Below the pieces are notes generated by a model. The model was not told the DNA's origin, made no database searches, and worked only from the letters and a program-made list of their open reading frames with translations. Positions 12,370 to 24,040 of a DNA stretch of 64,000 nt are shown here, one piece after another. Every line of letters begins with the position of its first letter. Position 1 is the first letter of the stretch. The translations under genes and the position numbers were made by a program. Origin of the DNA: Ochotona curzoniae (Eukaryota > Chordata > Mammalia > Lagomorpha > Ochotonidae); the NCBI RefSeq assembly GCF_017591425.1, contig NW_024467104.1:682001-746000 (forward strand). Direction: 5' to 3'.

Positions 12370-12682
12370 TTTTTAAGACTTACTTGTTTTTATTGGAACA
12401 TCAGCTATACAGTGAAGAGCAAAGACAGAGAGGAAGAGTTTCTGTCTGTTGAGTCACTCCGTAAGGTGCCGCAACAGCCAGCGCTGCACTGATCCAAAGC
12501 CAGGAGCAAGGAGCCTCTTCCAGGTCTCCCATGTGGTTGCAGAGTCCCAAGTTTTGGGCCATCATCGTTTGTTTTACCATGACACGAGCATGGAACTGCT
12601 GGGATTAGAACCAGCATGGAAATGGGATCTCAGCATGTGCAAGGTGAGGACTTTAGCTGCTTCACCACTGTGCCAGGTCCCC
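12370..12682 (-). repeat. CSINE, near full length
   Basis: Reverse-complement copy with 'ttttattggaacatcagc', 'gacagagaggaagag', 'gatccaaagccaggagc', 'aggtctcccatgtgg', 'ctgggattagaaccagc' and 'ccactgtgccaggtccc'. A small deletion removes part of the 'cccaggccacaagcaggg' section. Confidence 0.92.
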
Positions 12683-13079
12683 CACTTGATTCTTTATGCC
12701 CTAAATGTTTAACTTTCTCTTCAAAGGCTTTTCCCTGTCCTCATAGAATCATTAACCTCTAGCCTGTGCTTCAAGAATATGTTCCTTTTACTACTATTCC
12801 TAGTAGTTCTACTAATTGCTTTATAAATTTATATTTACATGATAGAAGCAGATTTTCCATATTTCCAAGGTACACTGTTAGGAACGTAAAAATGTTTTCC
12901 ACCTTCCCTTGTCTGCCTTTCTTACTTTTAATTTTCTTTTGCAATGATGCATATTCAATGTTATAATCATGAACTTAATTATCCACTAAGCAAAGTTATA
13001 TCCTGAAACCTCGCAAAATCTCTTACAAACTCAGAAAGTAATCGTAAAAATTAAACAATAAACAAAATTAGTGTTCAAA

Positions 13080-14095
13080 AGCTCCATAATATGAAGACCT
13101 TTTTTAAAACTGAGATGAATCATGGCACAACTTACCAATAAAGGGAATAGGTCAAAGTAAATAAAACTTAAAATGAAAAAGTATACGTTTCAGTGAATAT
13201 CATAGAAATTAAGCAACCACCAAGTATCACCATAGAGACCTTGAGGACAACAAATTAGAAAATGCAGAAGTGATGGACAGATTTCTGGACATATTCTGTT
13301 TACCAACATAGCAAGTTGAAGACATAAAAAAACCCAAACAGAGTTGTAATAAAACAGAAATTAAATCAGTATTAAATGTCCTACCACAAGGAAATTTCCA
13401 AGACCACTGCTGAACTCCTCCAAGTTTTAAAGAAGACTTAAAAATCGAATGATTCTTAAACTGCTAAAAAATAAAAAAACAGAAGCCAGAAAATTTTGTC
13501 AAAATTCTTCTGAGTGCAGCAGCACTTTATTTCCAAAACAAGGAACAAACACAACACTGAAAAGAACTATACACTAGTACTCTTGATGAAAACAAGATGC
13601 AAAAATACCAGCAAAATACTATGCAGTTAAATCCAACAACAGACCATAAAAATCGTCCAACCTACTCAGGTCGGACTTGTCCCAGGGATGCAGGTAAGGT
13701 GCCACATATGCAAATCAATAGACATGCTACAAAACATTAAATATTTAAGGAAAAAAACCCTCTATGATTGACTAACTGGTTGCAGAGAAAGTATTTGATA
13801 GAATTCAACATCATTATAGCATCAATAGTTTGAGCATATTGGCCATACTAGAAACACAGCTTAGCACAGTAGGATCAATATATGTGAAACTCCAGTCCAG
13901 TAAGGGGGGAACCTGGAAGCTAACATAGGGAACCAGAAAAAGTTGCCAACGTTCATCATTACCACTCAGTATATTTCATGAAGTTTTAATCAGAGCCATT
14001 AGACAAGAAAAGGAAACTCAATGTCTATAAGTAGAAAAGGAAGGAGTCAAATTAACCTTGTTAACTGATGGTGTATGTACCTGAATGTAAGGGAG
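13080..14095 (+). mobile_element. LINE-1 ORF2 (reverse transcriptase) relic
   Basis: Sense-strand similarity to L1 ORF2: 'gaaaatgcagaagtgatgg', 'gaccactgctgaactcctcc', 'ggacttgtcccagggatgc', 'tatgcaaatcaatagacatg', 'agtatttgatagaattcaac', 'ggaggagtcaaattaacctt'-type words in the expected order. The protein would be the RT domain, but stops and indels occur throughout and no frame is open. A 5'-truncated fossil next to the OR cluster. DNA from 12683 to 13080 just before it is unrecognised. Confidence 0.85.
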
Positions 14096-14657
14096 CCAAA
14101 GGAATACACTGAGACACCTTTGGGCCTCTACTTATTTTTTAGTTGAAGCTAATATTTGTGATGTGAAAAAATTATTTCCTGACTCTATTCTAGAAGTAAA
14201 CATTTGAGTTGAAATTAAAATAATTTTTTAAATGTCATAGAATTGCTTAGCTTTTTATGAATTCTGTTATATATTTCTTAAACAAGGAATATAGTTTCAA
14301 ATGCATGATACAACTCACTACCAAAATTCTAGGAAATTTTCCATGGAATGCAAAACATATTGAAGTATACAGTGGACATACTGAATAAGCTTTCATTCTT
14401 ATAAGAAATTAGTAGATGAAATAATGATTGAAAAGATTTACAAATCAAGCCCAATTTTTCGAAAACAGCACATTATTTCAACTGAAGATTCACAGTGAGA
14501 TATTTCTGAAGCTCAGTAATAGTAATGCACCATTTAATATAGCCTAATGTGATATACATTATTTATACATGTTATATTTTAATATATAATTTGAAAGAAC
14601 AGATGTGGTATAAATTTGTGTGTATATGCATATTTATATAAAAGCTACCTATTGACC
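14096..14657. other. 3' flank of OR5W2-like copy 1
   Basis: AT-rich DNA downstream of the first receptor, which is transcribed leftwards. It should contain the 3' UTR, but I cannot place the poly-A site. It does not align by eye with the 3' flanks of the other two OR5W2-like copies. Confidence 0.5.
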
Positions 14658-15587
14658 TTAACAAATATGTTTTTTCAGCTTTTCCAGGGCTTGTTTCACA
14701 TCCTTGTTCCGAAGGCTGTAGATCAGAGGGTTCAGCATGGGGATCACTAGGGTGTAAAACAGTGACGTCATCTTGTCTTGATCTAGAGAGTAGGAAGAAC
14801 TTGGTCTGAAGTACATGAAGAGCATAGTTCCCTGGAAAATGGCAACTGCAGTTAAGTGGGAGGTGCAGGTGGAGAAAGCTTTGAGCCTTCCCTCAGTAGA
14901 GAGCATCTTTAAGACTGATGAGATGATGTAACAGTAAGAGACAAGAACTCCTGAGATAGTACTCAGTTCAATGAATCCAAACACAGTGAAGATCACCAAC
15001 TCATTGACCTGAGTATCTGAGCATGATAGCAACAGCAGAGGAGGGACATCACAGAAGAAGTGATTGATCTCATTAGAGCCACAGAAACACAAGCGAAATG
15101 TCAATGTGGTGTGTAGCAATGCGTCTGTCACTCCCACCAGGTAAACCCCAGCCATGAGCAGGGAACACACCTTGTTGGACATGTTGACTGTGTAGAGCAA
15201 GGGGTTGCTGATGGCCTGGTACCTATCAAAGGCCATCACTGCCAGCAGTAGACACTCTGAATCAACAAAGATACAGAAGATTAAGAACTGCAGAGCACAG
15301 CCATAGAAGGGAATTGACTTGTCTGTAGCAAATATGTCCACGAGCATCTTGGGTCCAACTGCAGTGGAGTAGCAGAGGTCACAGAATGAGAGGTGACTGA
15401 GGAAAAAGTACATTGGGGTGTGCAGCCGGGGATCCAGTCTGATTAAAGTGATCATTCCGAGATTTGCCAGAAGGTTAGTGAGATAAACAAGTGCAAATGT
15501 GATGGATAGGGTCACCTTCATCCTAGGGTTTTTGGTAACTCCCAAGAGAAAGAATTCAGTAACTGAGGAGCAATTTTTCTTTTCCAT
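14658..15587 (-). CDS. OR5W2-like: Olfactory receptor, OR5W2-like, copy 1
   Basis: Intact 309-residue class II olfactory receptor, a seven-helix GPCR expected in olfactory sensory cilia signalling through G-olf. Visible marks: N-glycosylation site N-C-S at residue 5; [13 protein letters not shown] (55-67) in helix 2; Cys97 for the disulfide to the second extracellular loop, whose cysteines are at 169, 179 and 189; [10 protein letters not shown] (118-127), where Q and S replace the usual V and [11 protein letters not shown] (236-245) in helix 6; [12 protein letters not shown] (283-294) in helix 7. The sequence is closest to human OR5W2 as I recall it, which shares the unusual MAFDRY[KQ]AI motif. 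ATG at 15587 and TAA at 14658. A splice acceptor (cctttTGTTAG) ends at 15613, 25 bases before the ATG, so the coding region is one exon. Odour ligand unknown. Confidence 0.96.
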   Translation of the reverse strand: MEKKNCSSVTEFFLLGVTKNPRMKVTLSITFALVYLTNLLANLGMITLIRLDPRLHTPMYFFLSHLSFCDLCYSTAVGPKMLVDIFATDKSIPFYGCALQFLIFCIFVDSECLLLAVMAFDRYQAISNPLLYTVNMSNKVCSLLMAGVYLVGVTDALLHTTLTFRLCFCGSNEINHFFCDVPPLLLLSCSDTQVNELVIFTVFGFIELSTISGVLVSYCYIISSVLKMLSTEGRLKAFSTCTSHLTAVAIFQGTMLFMYFRPSSSYSLDQDKMTSLFYTLVIPMLNPLIYSLRNKDVKQALEKLKKHIC

Positions 15588-15647
15588 TCTTCTTTGGTTT
15601 GTATCCTATGTTCTAACAAAAGGAATGTCAAGATTGTGATAGTTGTT

Positions 15648-15795
15648 TTTTTTTTAGGCTTTATTTATTTTGATTGCAAAGTCAGACATGCAGAGTGGAG
15701 GAGAGACAGAGAGGAAGATCTTCTGCTGAATGATTCACTCCCCAAGTGACTGCAACATCCGGTGCTGTGACGTTTCAAAGCCAGGGCCAGGAACA
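15648..15795 (-). repeat. CSINE fragment in the OR intron
   Basis: Reverse-complement 3' half: T-run, 'gcaaagtcagacatgcag', 'gagagacagagaggaagatc', 'gattcactccccaagtg', stopping after 'aaagccagggccagg'. It lies in the same orientation as the OR gene; its A-tail is about 34 bases upstream of the predicted splice acceptor. Confidence 0.88.
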
Positions 15796-17023
15796 TGTTA
15801 CATGATTGTTTTGGTATCTTTTGTTTGCTTGAATTTGGTTTGTTGAAAATGAAGCATGTTTTGTTGAACTAACCTATCTTTTTTTTGTCACTGGTTTGTC
15901 ACATTACTACTTCTCTGACATTTTATTCCAGAGAGAAGTTCAACCGAAAAGCTAAAGAGAAGCAAGAAGAAGTCTAAATCACAATGCATGCATTTGCGTT
16001 GTTGCTAACTCTTAAATGGACATTTTCAGCAATATGAAAATAGGTGGAACTAGTAAATGTTCCTGTAACACCGGCTTCTGTTTTCTGCATGTGTACATTT
16101 ATAAAGGGCTGTGAAATTACAGTAGGTGTATTTACCTGCTGAGAAGGGAAAATTGGAAACTGAGTGATGGTCTGATTGCTATTTCTTTGGCATTTTGATG
16201 TGCTATACATGCCATCTGGACTTTGATTTATAAATGTTGGTATTTGTAATAGAGTTTTTCTAATTTTATTACACTAGCAAGCATTTTAAATATAGATGCA
16301 TGATATTAGAATGATTTTTAAAAAATCATGGTTTACTTATGAAACTTCAATAAATTATCAATAAATAAAATTCATGTTATCCTTATTTAATAAGTACAAA
16401 ATGGCATAATAAAAATTGGCCCAATTATGAGAAGAATTTATCAGTCATCACTGGGTTGTTGTGATTATATATTGAGCAAGCAAATATGAAGTTGTTCATT
16501 GCTAAATTCTGCTGTAACCTTAGTCAGCTTCCAAAACGCTGTATGCTTTTATAAGTTTCTTCCACTTGTCTGTCTTGCATAGCTTTGATGTCTTCTATCT
16601 TTTGATTATGAGTAAACAGTCATTGGAACAATAACTGGACTCTGGATCCTGTTCTAGCTTAACCAAATCAATATTTTAGATGAACATATCTTACATTCTG
16701 TCAAGGTCTAAAAGTGGAATTAAAGGCAGAAGAAGAATAGAAGCATTTTAAAATGACTATATTTAAATAAAAATATAATGATTAGTATGTAAGTCTCAAG
16801 AATCTTTGCTTATACAAATGTGTGTCTCTGTGGACATATTTTAAAATGATCATTTTATTCATTGTACTAGAAGAACAGAAAACATTTTAAGAATACACAT
16901 AAGAGATTGAAAATGATACCTAACATCTGACTGCCTTCTTTAGCACATGTTAGTATTCTAGTTTTTCTGTTATATCTATGTTCATTTCTACAGTCTGGCA
17001 CCAGTCCTGACTCGAGCTTTGGG

Positions 17024-17120
17024 GAGTGAATCACGCTATGGAATATATTATCTCTCTGTTTTTGTTTCATCACTCCCTCTCACTCAGCTTTTTGAATACA
17101 AAAATATTTTAAAACAAATA
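17024..17120 (+). repeat. CSINE 3' fragment, degraded
   Basis: 'ggggagtgaatcacgc', 'ctctctgtttttg' and 'ctcactcagcttttt' correspond to the last third of a plus-strand C-repeat. Confidence 0.5.
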
Positions 17121-17254
17121 TGCTATTCAGTTTCAAGTAATTAAAATGGATAGTTTCAATGAATTTTGTAGTCTCTTGGTTTGGCATGCTTTTGTGGAAA
17201 AATACTAAAAACATTATATATATAATTAAAACCATTAAAAAAACACATTGTTAC

Positions 17255-17386
17255 CTTATGAAGAATTGCTGATTTCTTTACTGGATGCAGTGCAGCCCTA
17301 CACTCTCAGTTGTTCAGCACTGTCCTAGGTAATATAACTGCTTCTCTGAGTGGTCCCTAGGTGTTTAACAATTAGTCCTCAAGGGA
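17255..17386 (-). promoter_or_regulatory. Candidate exon 1 and promoter, OR5W2-like copy 1
   Basis: On the minus strand a donor (CATAAG/GTAACA) ends an exon at 17255. TCCCTAGG at 17354-17361 matches the position of similar Olf1/EBF-like words in the other two copies (99 bp from the donor here, 92 and 83 there). Beyond it lie a homeodomain-type CAATTAG (17369-17375) and a near-consensus EBF word TCCTCAAGGGA (17376-17386). Most of the exon itself does not align well with the other copies, so this is the weakest of the three. Confidence 0.45.
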
Positions 17387-17789
17387 TAAGTCACACATAC
17401 AATTCCATGTTTTAAAATTGGTATGTCATGCAGACAGGGTTCTTGGGACAAAATACAATATTGCAGTCTTTCTACCTAACTTTAAAGGAAATATTACACT
17501 TAATTTGCAAGAGAGAGATGACTACAGTCAAGAACTAGTCATTATTTCCAGTTCATCATACCATTTGGCATTCAGATTTCACCAGAATTACATTCAGTGC
17601 CATGCTTGCAGTATATAAGTTGTTTTGTTTGTTTGTTTTTTTCCCTCTGTGCCCTCATCCTCATCCAGCTTTTTCCAATAAACTAAATCCAATCCAATGA
17701 CTTATCTAAACCTGGAACTACATTAGTATTGTGATCACTTTTTGTGATTTAAATACCTAACTTCAAAGGGTGAGATCCAATTAGATCAT

Positions 17790-18018
17790 CCAAATTTCAG
17801 ATATACATAGAAGAAGAGAGATAGAGAGGAATATCTTGTGTCCCTTGATTCACTCCCCAATGACTGCCATGGCCGGAGCTGAGCCAATGCAAAGCCAGGA
17901 GCCAGGAGCTTCTTCTGGACCTCCCTTGGAGGTGCAAGGTCCCAAAGCATTCGGCTCTCCTTGTCTGCTTTCCCAGGGCACAAAGAGGGAGCTGCATGGG
18001 AAGTGGGGCTGCTGGCAT
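17790..18018 (-). repeat. CSINE, 5'-truncated
   Basis: Reverse-complement copy: 'agatatacatagaagaag', 'gattcactccccaatgac', 'gccaatgcaaagccagg', 'aggtgcaaggtcccaaag', 'gggaagtggggctgctgg', then truncated. Between 17387 and 17790 nothing is recognised. Confidence 0.88.
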
Positions 18019-18049
18019 ATAGTTGCTTGCAATATTTCCTAATAATGCT

Positions 18050-18665
18050 ATGTATGTCTGAGGTATCTGTTATATTTCCTTTTCCTTTTTCATCTCTGTT
18101 CCTATTGATTCTTATTGATTCTTATCTCCTCTCCTTTTTTTTTTTTTTGGTTACTTGGGATAGAGGGGATCTGTTTTGTTAATTTTCTTGAGCCAGAAGT
18201 ATATTCTCCCCAGGCTTAATGCATGTGCAAATCATTATTATCCCCAGGCATTTTGCCATAGCACCTAAAATGTTATCTGATGTGCCCTTCTGGTGCTAGT
18301 GCTGCACAAAGATGTAAACTCCCCACTACTGTACCCATCATCAAGGGCTCCACTGCTGTTTATGGTCATGATTCAATTAAATTTCAGCTAGACCTGCCAT
18401 TTCATGGATTGACTCCTCTGATCCCAGTGACCTCCCGTTTCCCACCTGGCTCCCAGAGAAGCTCTCTGTTGGTTGCTCGGGTGTCTGTTTGTAGTAGTGC
18501 CCCCTTGCGTTCTCTTCTGCTTCTCTGTCCATGGGTCTCCTGATGTCTCTGCAGTTGATCTGCTTACTCTTCTTACCTGCAATTATGCCCTCTCTGCTTC
18601 TCCATGAATCCTTCTCCATGCAGTTAACGTACCCAAAACCCTATACTTCCATCTTGCCATATCAT
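18050..18665 (-). other. Unidentified block, perhaps L1 5' region
   Basis: Read on the minus strand it opens near 18655 with 'ggcaagatggaag', like the start of an L1 5' UTR, and continues G+C-richer through 18280. It is unlike the other L1 pieces in the window and holds overlapping frames of 64-87 codons without family resemblance. An LTR-type element cannot be excluded. Confidence 0.3.
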
Positions 18666-19743
18666 CTCATGTCTAATTCTTTATTTAGTGGAATGTTAAG
18701 CCTGTGATTATAAAGATGATTTGTAGTATGTCATTGTGAAAAATTAAAAAAAATTAAAAGGGGAAAGGAAATGAGGCTGGTAGCATGGGGGGAAGTAATG
18801 AAGTATTAATACACCCTTAAATGTGTGTATATAAAACATGAATTTTTTCTGGTATGAAAAACAACATAAGAGAGTAGGAATTGAGGATGGAATATGATTG
18901 AGAGAATCATTCAACAGTTCATGATGAAGTCAGACCTTAAAATATCATAGACTTGAGGAATACCTAATCTATAGATTGGGTCATGGTGGCACCCTAACAG
19001 AATAGGTACCATAGCTTCATTTCAGTACATCAGTTTCTACTTTTATTTCCCCTTCCCTTTTCTCTTGACTGTAATATACTGAAATAATATTGTGATGGGA
19101 AATACTATTTATGACATCAAATTTAAACTTTTTATATTAACAAATAATCATGATTCAAATGGCAATAAAAAATATCTCAAATTTTTTTTTTCCAAATATA
19201 AACCCAGAAAGACACATGTCACACTGTCCATGCCATTCCATATCCTGAATGGCTAAGACATTGCTGCCTCATTGTGTTGTGAATGCAGCTTTGCTAAGCA
19301 TTGACAAAGAAACCATCACCAGCAATATTTCTGCCATAATCATAATCTTTACAGCTACTATTATCATTATCATGGCCTTTAATATGCATCACATGTCAAG
19401 TTCTTGAAATTTATAAAATGCTAAGTGCGATAGAATATCTTTCTATCTATCCATGCAGTCACAATTTAACACACCTCAGATGCTAAAAAAAAAAAAAAAA
19501 AACAACTAGAAGGGAGACCTATTTGCCAAAAAATTACAAAAAAGAAGCATTTGGAGACCATTACGCTTGGTGAAATCAGAAAGTCTGAAAAGTAAACGTC
19601 ATGTTTTTGCTGATTTGAGGCAACTAATATATACAGCACAAAAATATAATCTGTAAGAGTGAAATTTATATTTTGAAATTTGATTATTATTCACAAATCT
19701 TTTCTGTAATATTTAGAAGTAGTACTTTCATTTTTATCAATCA
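18666..19743. other. Intergenic, with possible ancient LINE traces
   Basis: AT-rich DNA. The segment 19550-19610 ('accattacgcttggtgaaat', 'agaaagtctgaaaag') recalls an L1 3'-UTR, and 19350-19470 weakly recalls a MIR/L2 tail; neither is certain. An A-run of about 18 bases sits at 19485-19502. Confidence 0.4.
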
Positions 19744-20115
19744 CATTATTTATTTGAAAGGCAGAATAACACAGAAGGAGATATACTTACAAACAAAAGA
19801 GAGACAGAGAGTGATATGTGTGTGTGTTTGTGCATGTGCGTGCGTGTGTGTGTGTGTGAGAGAGAGAGATCCCCCAGCTACTAATTCACTCCCCAAATGA
19901 TCAAGACTGGTCCAGAATAAAGCCAAGGGTTATTTCTTCTGAGTATCCCAGACACATGCAAGGGCCCAAAGACTGGGGCCATCTTCTGCTTTCCCAGGCA
20001 CATTAAAGAAGAGGTTGTATTAGAATTGAAGCAAACACAACTCAAACTAGAACCCAAGTGGGTTGCCAGCACCACAAGCCATGGCTTGACCACTATGCTA
20101 CAATGCTGGCCCTGG
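19744..20115 (-). repeat. CSINE enlarged by a GT microsatellite
   Basis: Reverse-complement C-repeat ('ttatttatttgaaaggcag' at the tail, 'attcactccccaaatg', 'gcaagggcccaaagac', 'cccaggcac', 'acaatgctggccctgg'). An impure (GT)n/(GA)n block at 19818-19869 has expanded inside the polypurine part of the element. Confidence 0.85.
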
Positions 20116-21477
20116 AGACAGAGCTTTTTCTACATACTGCCTGTTTAGTGGAGATTACACTTGTGATTGTAAAGCAAAATTAAAAGAAAAATAAGAAAGT
20201 AACTAGGAGAGAGGGTAGGAGTGAAGGAAGGGAAAAGCATAATGTAGAAGCTATCATTATGCTATTAAGGCTGTATATATTAAATGCATGGGATTTATTC
20301 TCTATATAAATAAAAAGAATTTTAAAAATTTGAAATAAATTTAAAGAGCTGAGTGAAAGGGAGCTATTCACAAGCCAGGAACACCTGGGATTCTGAGTAA
20401 CCTTGGAACACTAAGCAGCAGACTGATTGCTCCAGTGCTCTCTCTGCTTTGTGCCTCCCTCTGGTTACAAATAACAGAAGGGAGCGTGTGGGGTCTCAAA
20501 ACTCTCCTTTCTTCTTGCTTTCTTTGAGTTACAGATAATGGACCAAAACATAACAAGACTCTCTGTTAATGTTTTTCTCTTATGTTTCTTAGTGTTTCTA
20601 ACATAAGAAAAACTATTCTAAGAACTGCTAGCTTCACTTTAGGATTGATGAAAGTTTAGTATGATACCTGGCTATATCTTGTTAAAGCACATCATCCTGG
20701 AAGTGTAGATGGCTGCAGTGTAGATTAATCAAATAATTTCTCCATTCAGCACCTTTTTGTCGTCTGCTCCATTAACCCTGACAATAAATACACAGCAAAT
20801 TGGATGATAGATGGTGTAACGAGTTGATGAAGGGTGAATATGATTAGGGCGAGAACAGGAGCTAACATTGTTTATGCACATGTGTATAATCATAGTAAAA
20901 ACATCAGAATGAAGCATTTGTGAGATGAATGTTTAAAATCTCTGAAAAAGAACTGAATTGAGAGTCTAGTATCACAAACATGAACTTTCATAATTCTGTC
21001 AAGTGGTGGTTTTTCCTTTATTTAGTACACCAGTTCAAACATTAAATAATTTCAAACAGTGTATAAAGGGACAAAGCATGAATGCTTGTTGAAATTAATG
21101 CATCTTTAGTTATTAGCTAATCCTATAAATAATTTCTAGCAGATCCTCTCAATTCAGACTTAAAGGTATTTTCTTTAGATTTTAAAGTTACTATGTCTTA
21201 TTTGATGTCAACCCGCCAATGCTTGATAATCAGGAACCAGCAGTGTAATCCATGAAGTCATCATTTGGCTGTCTGTACAATATCTTAAAGCACACAGTCC
21301 TGTGGCCTTGGAAACTTTCAAAACTGCAGACCCTTACCCACAGGCCTCAATCTTGGTCTCAAACATTTATCCACTCCTGGACCATTGCCTGCAGTTTGTT
21401 CTTGGTCTCTGGCACCGTAGTCTGTGAACTAAAGATTGCATGTCACACTGATGTATGTTTTTACAAATTGCCTACAG
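20116..21477. other. Intergenic, nothing recognised
   Basis: No gene, SINE or LINE identified in about 1.36 kb between SINE copies. Short frames only. Confidence 0.5.
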
Positions 21478-21820
21478 ATGATATTCATCTGCTGATTCAC
21501 TTCCTAAATGCCCCAAATGGCCAGAGCTGGGGCAGGTTTTGTGGCTCAAAAGGATCATACTCCAACTTGTGACACCAACATTCTATCTGACCCCCAGTTC
21601 ATGTCCCAGATGGCAGTGGTCTGGAATAGCAGCAGAGGACAAAACAAGTCTTTGGAACCCTGCACTGACTTAGGAGACCCAGAAGAGGCTCGAGGTTCCG
21701 AACATTGGATCGGTTCAACTATGACCTTTGCAGCTATTTGGGGAGTGAACCAACTGGTGGAAGACCTTCTCTCTCTGTCCTTCTCTCTGTAAGTCTGCTT
21801 TTCAATTAAAGAATAAATGT
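21478..21820 (+). repeat. Two abutting CSINE pieces
   Basis: A short minus-strand fragment at 21478-21532 ('tcatctgctgattcacttcc', 'aaatggccagagctgggg') is followed by a plus-strand, near-full-length copy at 21533-21820 ('cttgtgacaccaacattc', 'gagacccagaagaggctc', 'ttggggagtgaacc', 'tctgcttttcaattaaag'). Confidence 0.8.
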
Positions 21821-22049
21821 TTAACAATCACAGCAAAAAAAGCAATGGAGTAACCAGAACACACATTATACTCATTTGGGGTATACGCATCACAAATAAA
21901 AGAATACTGTCTTATGTCACTGCACCAGCCTTTACTATTTAAACTTTTTTTTTTTTAAATGAGAAGCAAATATATACACATATACACCGATTAAACAGAG
22001 AAATGGGAAGACAGAAACTTTATCTTAGAAATCTGAATGGCAGACCTGT

Positions 22050-22366
22050 TGTGATTACTCAATTGACAAATCCTCCATTTGCAAGTGCTGAGTTCCAATA
22101 TAGAAGCTGGTACATGTCCCAGCTGCTCCACTTCCCACCCAACTTCCTGCTTGTGGCCTAGGAAAGAGTGTAGGATGGCCGACAGCCTTGGAGACTTGCA
22201 GCCATGCAGGAGATCTGGAAGAAGCTCCTGGCTTCTAGCATCAGATTTCTTCAGTTCCAGCCATGCTACCATTTTTGGAGTGAATCCGCAGATGGAGGGT
22301 CTTTCCATCTGAATCCCCCATTCTCTGATAAATCTACCTTTTCCATAAAACAAAAATCAAATTTAA
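22050..22366 (+). repeat. CSINE, near full length
   Basis: Plus-strand copy: 'gctgctccacttcccacc', 'cctgcttgtggcctagg', 'gaagctcctggcttct', 'ttttggagtgaatcc', 'taccttttccataaaaca'. The frames on both strands here are SINE-derived. DNA between 21821 and 22050 is unrecognised. Confidence 0.9.
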
Positions 22367-23086
22367 AAAAGGAAAACCTGAGCTTCCATATGCAATAAAG
22401 TTTAGTGTGTCATTAAAAAACCATGAAGTAATTAACGGAGAATCATATTTGGGGCCACATTGTTAAAAAAAAAAAAAAGAAGGCTGTCCACAGTAAAATA
22501 AATAAAAAATAATACAAATTGGGATTGGCTGAGTGTTGTGACATATAATGTGTTCTTACATGAAGTTATCAAAGAGGGAATGGTATCTAGACTTCCCACC
22601 ACATAACTGATTAAATAAATGTTCACAGATGCTTTCTGCTGCTATTAATCAAATTTTGCCCATATGGTGGGTGCCAACACTATATTAATTTGTTCCTTGC
22701 TTTACTTGGTAACTCAACAAGCATTCCTTATTAACCTACATTGACACCTCCAAACATAAAGAGATCAAAGACAAATTCCAGGAAGCACACAAATGGAGTG
22801 TTAAAAATTATCTAAGTCAAGAACCATTTTGTCTTTGAATTTCCCTCACAGTTTTTATATGGGGCATATACTGCATATTGCATATTTAGTTCTGAAAAAA
22901 AAAGTATTTCTTAGGTCTGGGACATTAAAAAACACATGGATTGTTTTGTATATGCCCCAAATTTCAAAGCAATGTTTAAAAATTCAACAATTGGAAGTGA
23001 TTTATTTCTCAAAGAGGGAATGTACACATTTAAAATGCTTCTCTTATAAAACAAGTAACAAGCAACTCAAAGGTCTACAAGTATAT
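22367..23086. other. 3' flank of OR10AG1-like copy 1
   Basis: AT-rich, with a short A-run at 22467-22480. It should contain the receptor 3' UTR. A word 'ttctcaaagaggg' at 23010-23022 recurs beside the OR10AG1-like pseudogene at about 60.36 kb. Confidence 0.45.
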
Positions 23087-24040
23087 TCACTGTGTCCTTC
23101 TTCCAAGAAACATTTTTCTTAGTGCCGCAATGACATCCTTATTCCTAAGGCTGTATATCATGGGGTTAAACATTGGAGTCACAATAGTGTATAAGACAGA
23201 GAGTAGTTTGTCAACTCCTGCAGAATGATTAGATTTTGGCCTCAGGTAGGTGATGGTAGCAGAGCCAAAGAATAAAACCACCACCAGCAGGTGGGAAGAA
23301 CACGTGGAGAAGGCCTTAGCTCTCCCTTTGGCTGTTGGCAGCCTCAGGATGGTACAGATGATTTTGCTGTAAGAAGCAAGTATCAGCATAAAAGGAATTG
23401 CAGCAACCAACATAACTACTATATACACAGAAACCTCATGCACAAAAGTGTCACCGCAGGCTAGCTTGAGAATGGGGGGTATGTCACAGAAGAAGTGGTC
23501 AATGCGATTGGAATTACAGAAAGGCAAAGAGAATATTTGCCAAGTTTGTCCTATCTGGACTGGGATTCCGGTGACCCAGGAGCCCAGGGCCAGCTGAACA
23601 CACATCTTGTGGTTCATGACCACCGGGTAGTGCAGAGGGCTACAAATGGCCACATAGCGGTCATAGGACATCACAGCCAGGAGGAAACATTCGGTCGTTC
23701 CCAGTATAAGGAAGAAGCACATTTGGGTGGCACAGTCCAGCAGAGAAATGCTTCTATCCTGAGTCCAGAGGTTGAATAGCATCCTAGGGAGAATAACAGA
23801 TACATAAAAGACTTCCAATGAAGAGAAGTTTGCCAGGAAAAAATACATGGGTTTCTGCAGTGAAGATTCAAGCCTGGTTATTATGATGATGAGGCTATTT
23901 CCAACCAGGATAGTCAAGTAGATGATGGAGAACAATGCAGAGAGTAACCCTTGAAGGCTTGGAAGGTCAGAAAATCCCAGGAGGACAAATTGCATCACTG
24001 CAGTAAAATTGGCTTCTGTATTTTCATCTTTGTGTTTCAT
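23087..24040 (-). CDS. OR10AG1-like: Olfactory receptor, OR10AG1-like, copy 1
   Basis: Intact 317-residue class II olfactory receptor. Marks: N-glycosylation site N-F-T at residue 11; LQKPMYFFLANFS (61-73); Cys103, pairing with extracellular loop 2 cysteines at 175, 185 and 195; canonical MSYDRYVAIC (124-133); KAFSTCSSHL (242-251); PMFNPMIYSLRN (289-300). Closest family in my knowledge is OR10AG1, which shares the FVLLGFSD, LWTQ and FFCDIPPILKLACG segments. I start at the ATG at 24040. An in-frame TTG four codons upstream lies in the predicted intron, because an acceptor (TTTCTACAG) ends exactly before the ATG. Stop TGA at 23087. Its central 510 bp are almost identical to copy 2. Expected role: odorant detection through G-olf; ligand unknown. 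Confidence 0.95.
   Translation of the reverse strand: MKHKDENTEANFTAVMQFVLLGFSDLPSLQGLLSALFSIIYLTILVGNSLIIIITRLESSLQKPMYFFLANFSSLEVFYVSVILPRMLFNLWTQDRSISLLDCATQMCFFLILGTTECFLLAVMSYDRYVAICSPLHYPVVMNHKMCVQLALGSWVTGIPVQIGQTWQIFSLPFCNSNRIDHFFCDIPPILKLACGDTFVHEVSVYIVVMLVAAIPFMLILASYSKIICTILRLPTAKGRAKAFSTCSSHLLVVVLFFGSATITYLRPKSNHSAGVDKLLSVLYTIVTPMFNPMIYSLRNKDVIAALRKMFLGRRTQ

Larger units (their letters stand above)
15612..17254 (-). other. Predicted 5' UTR intron of OR5W2-like copy 1
   Basis: Runs from the donor candidate at 17254 (AAG/GTAACA on the minus strand) to the AG at 15613-15614. It contains a CSINE fragment at 15648-15795 and a degraded SINE 3' end at 17024-17120; the rest is AT-rich and unrecognised. 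The acceptor is well formed; the donor is only moderate. Confidence 0.5.
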
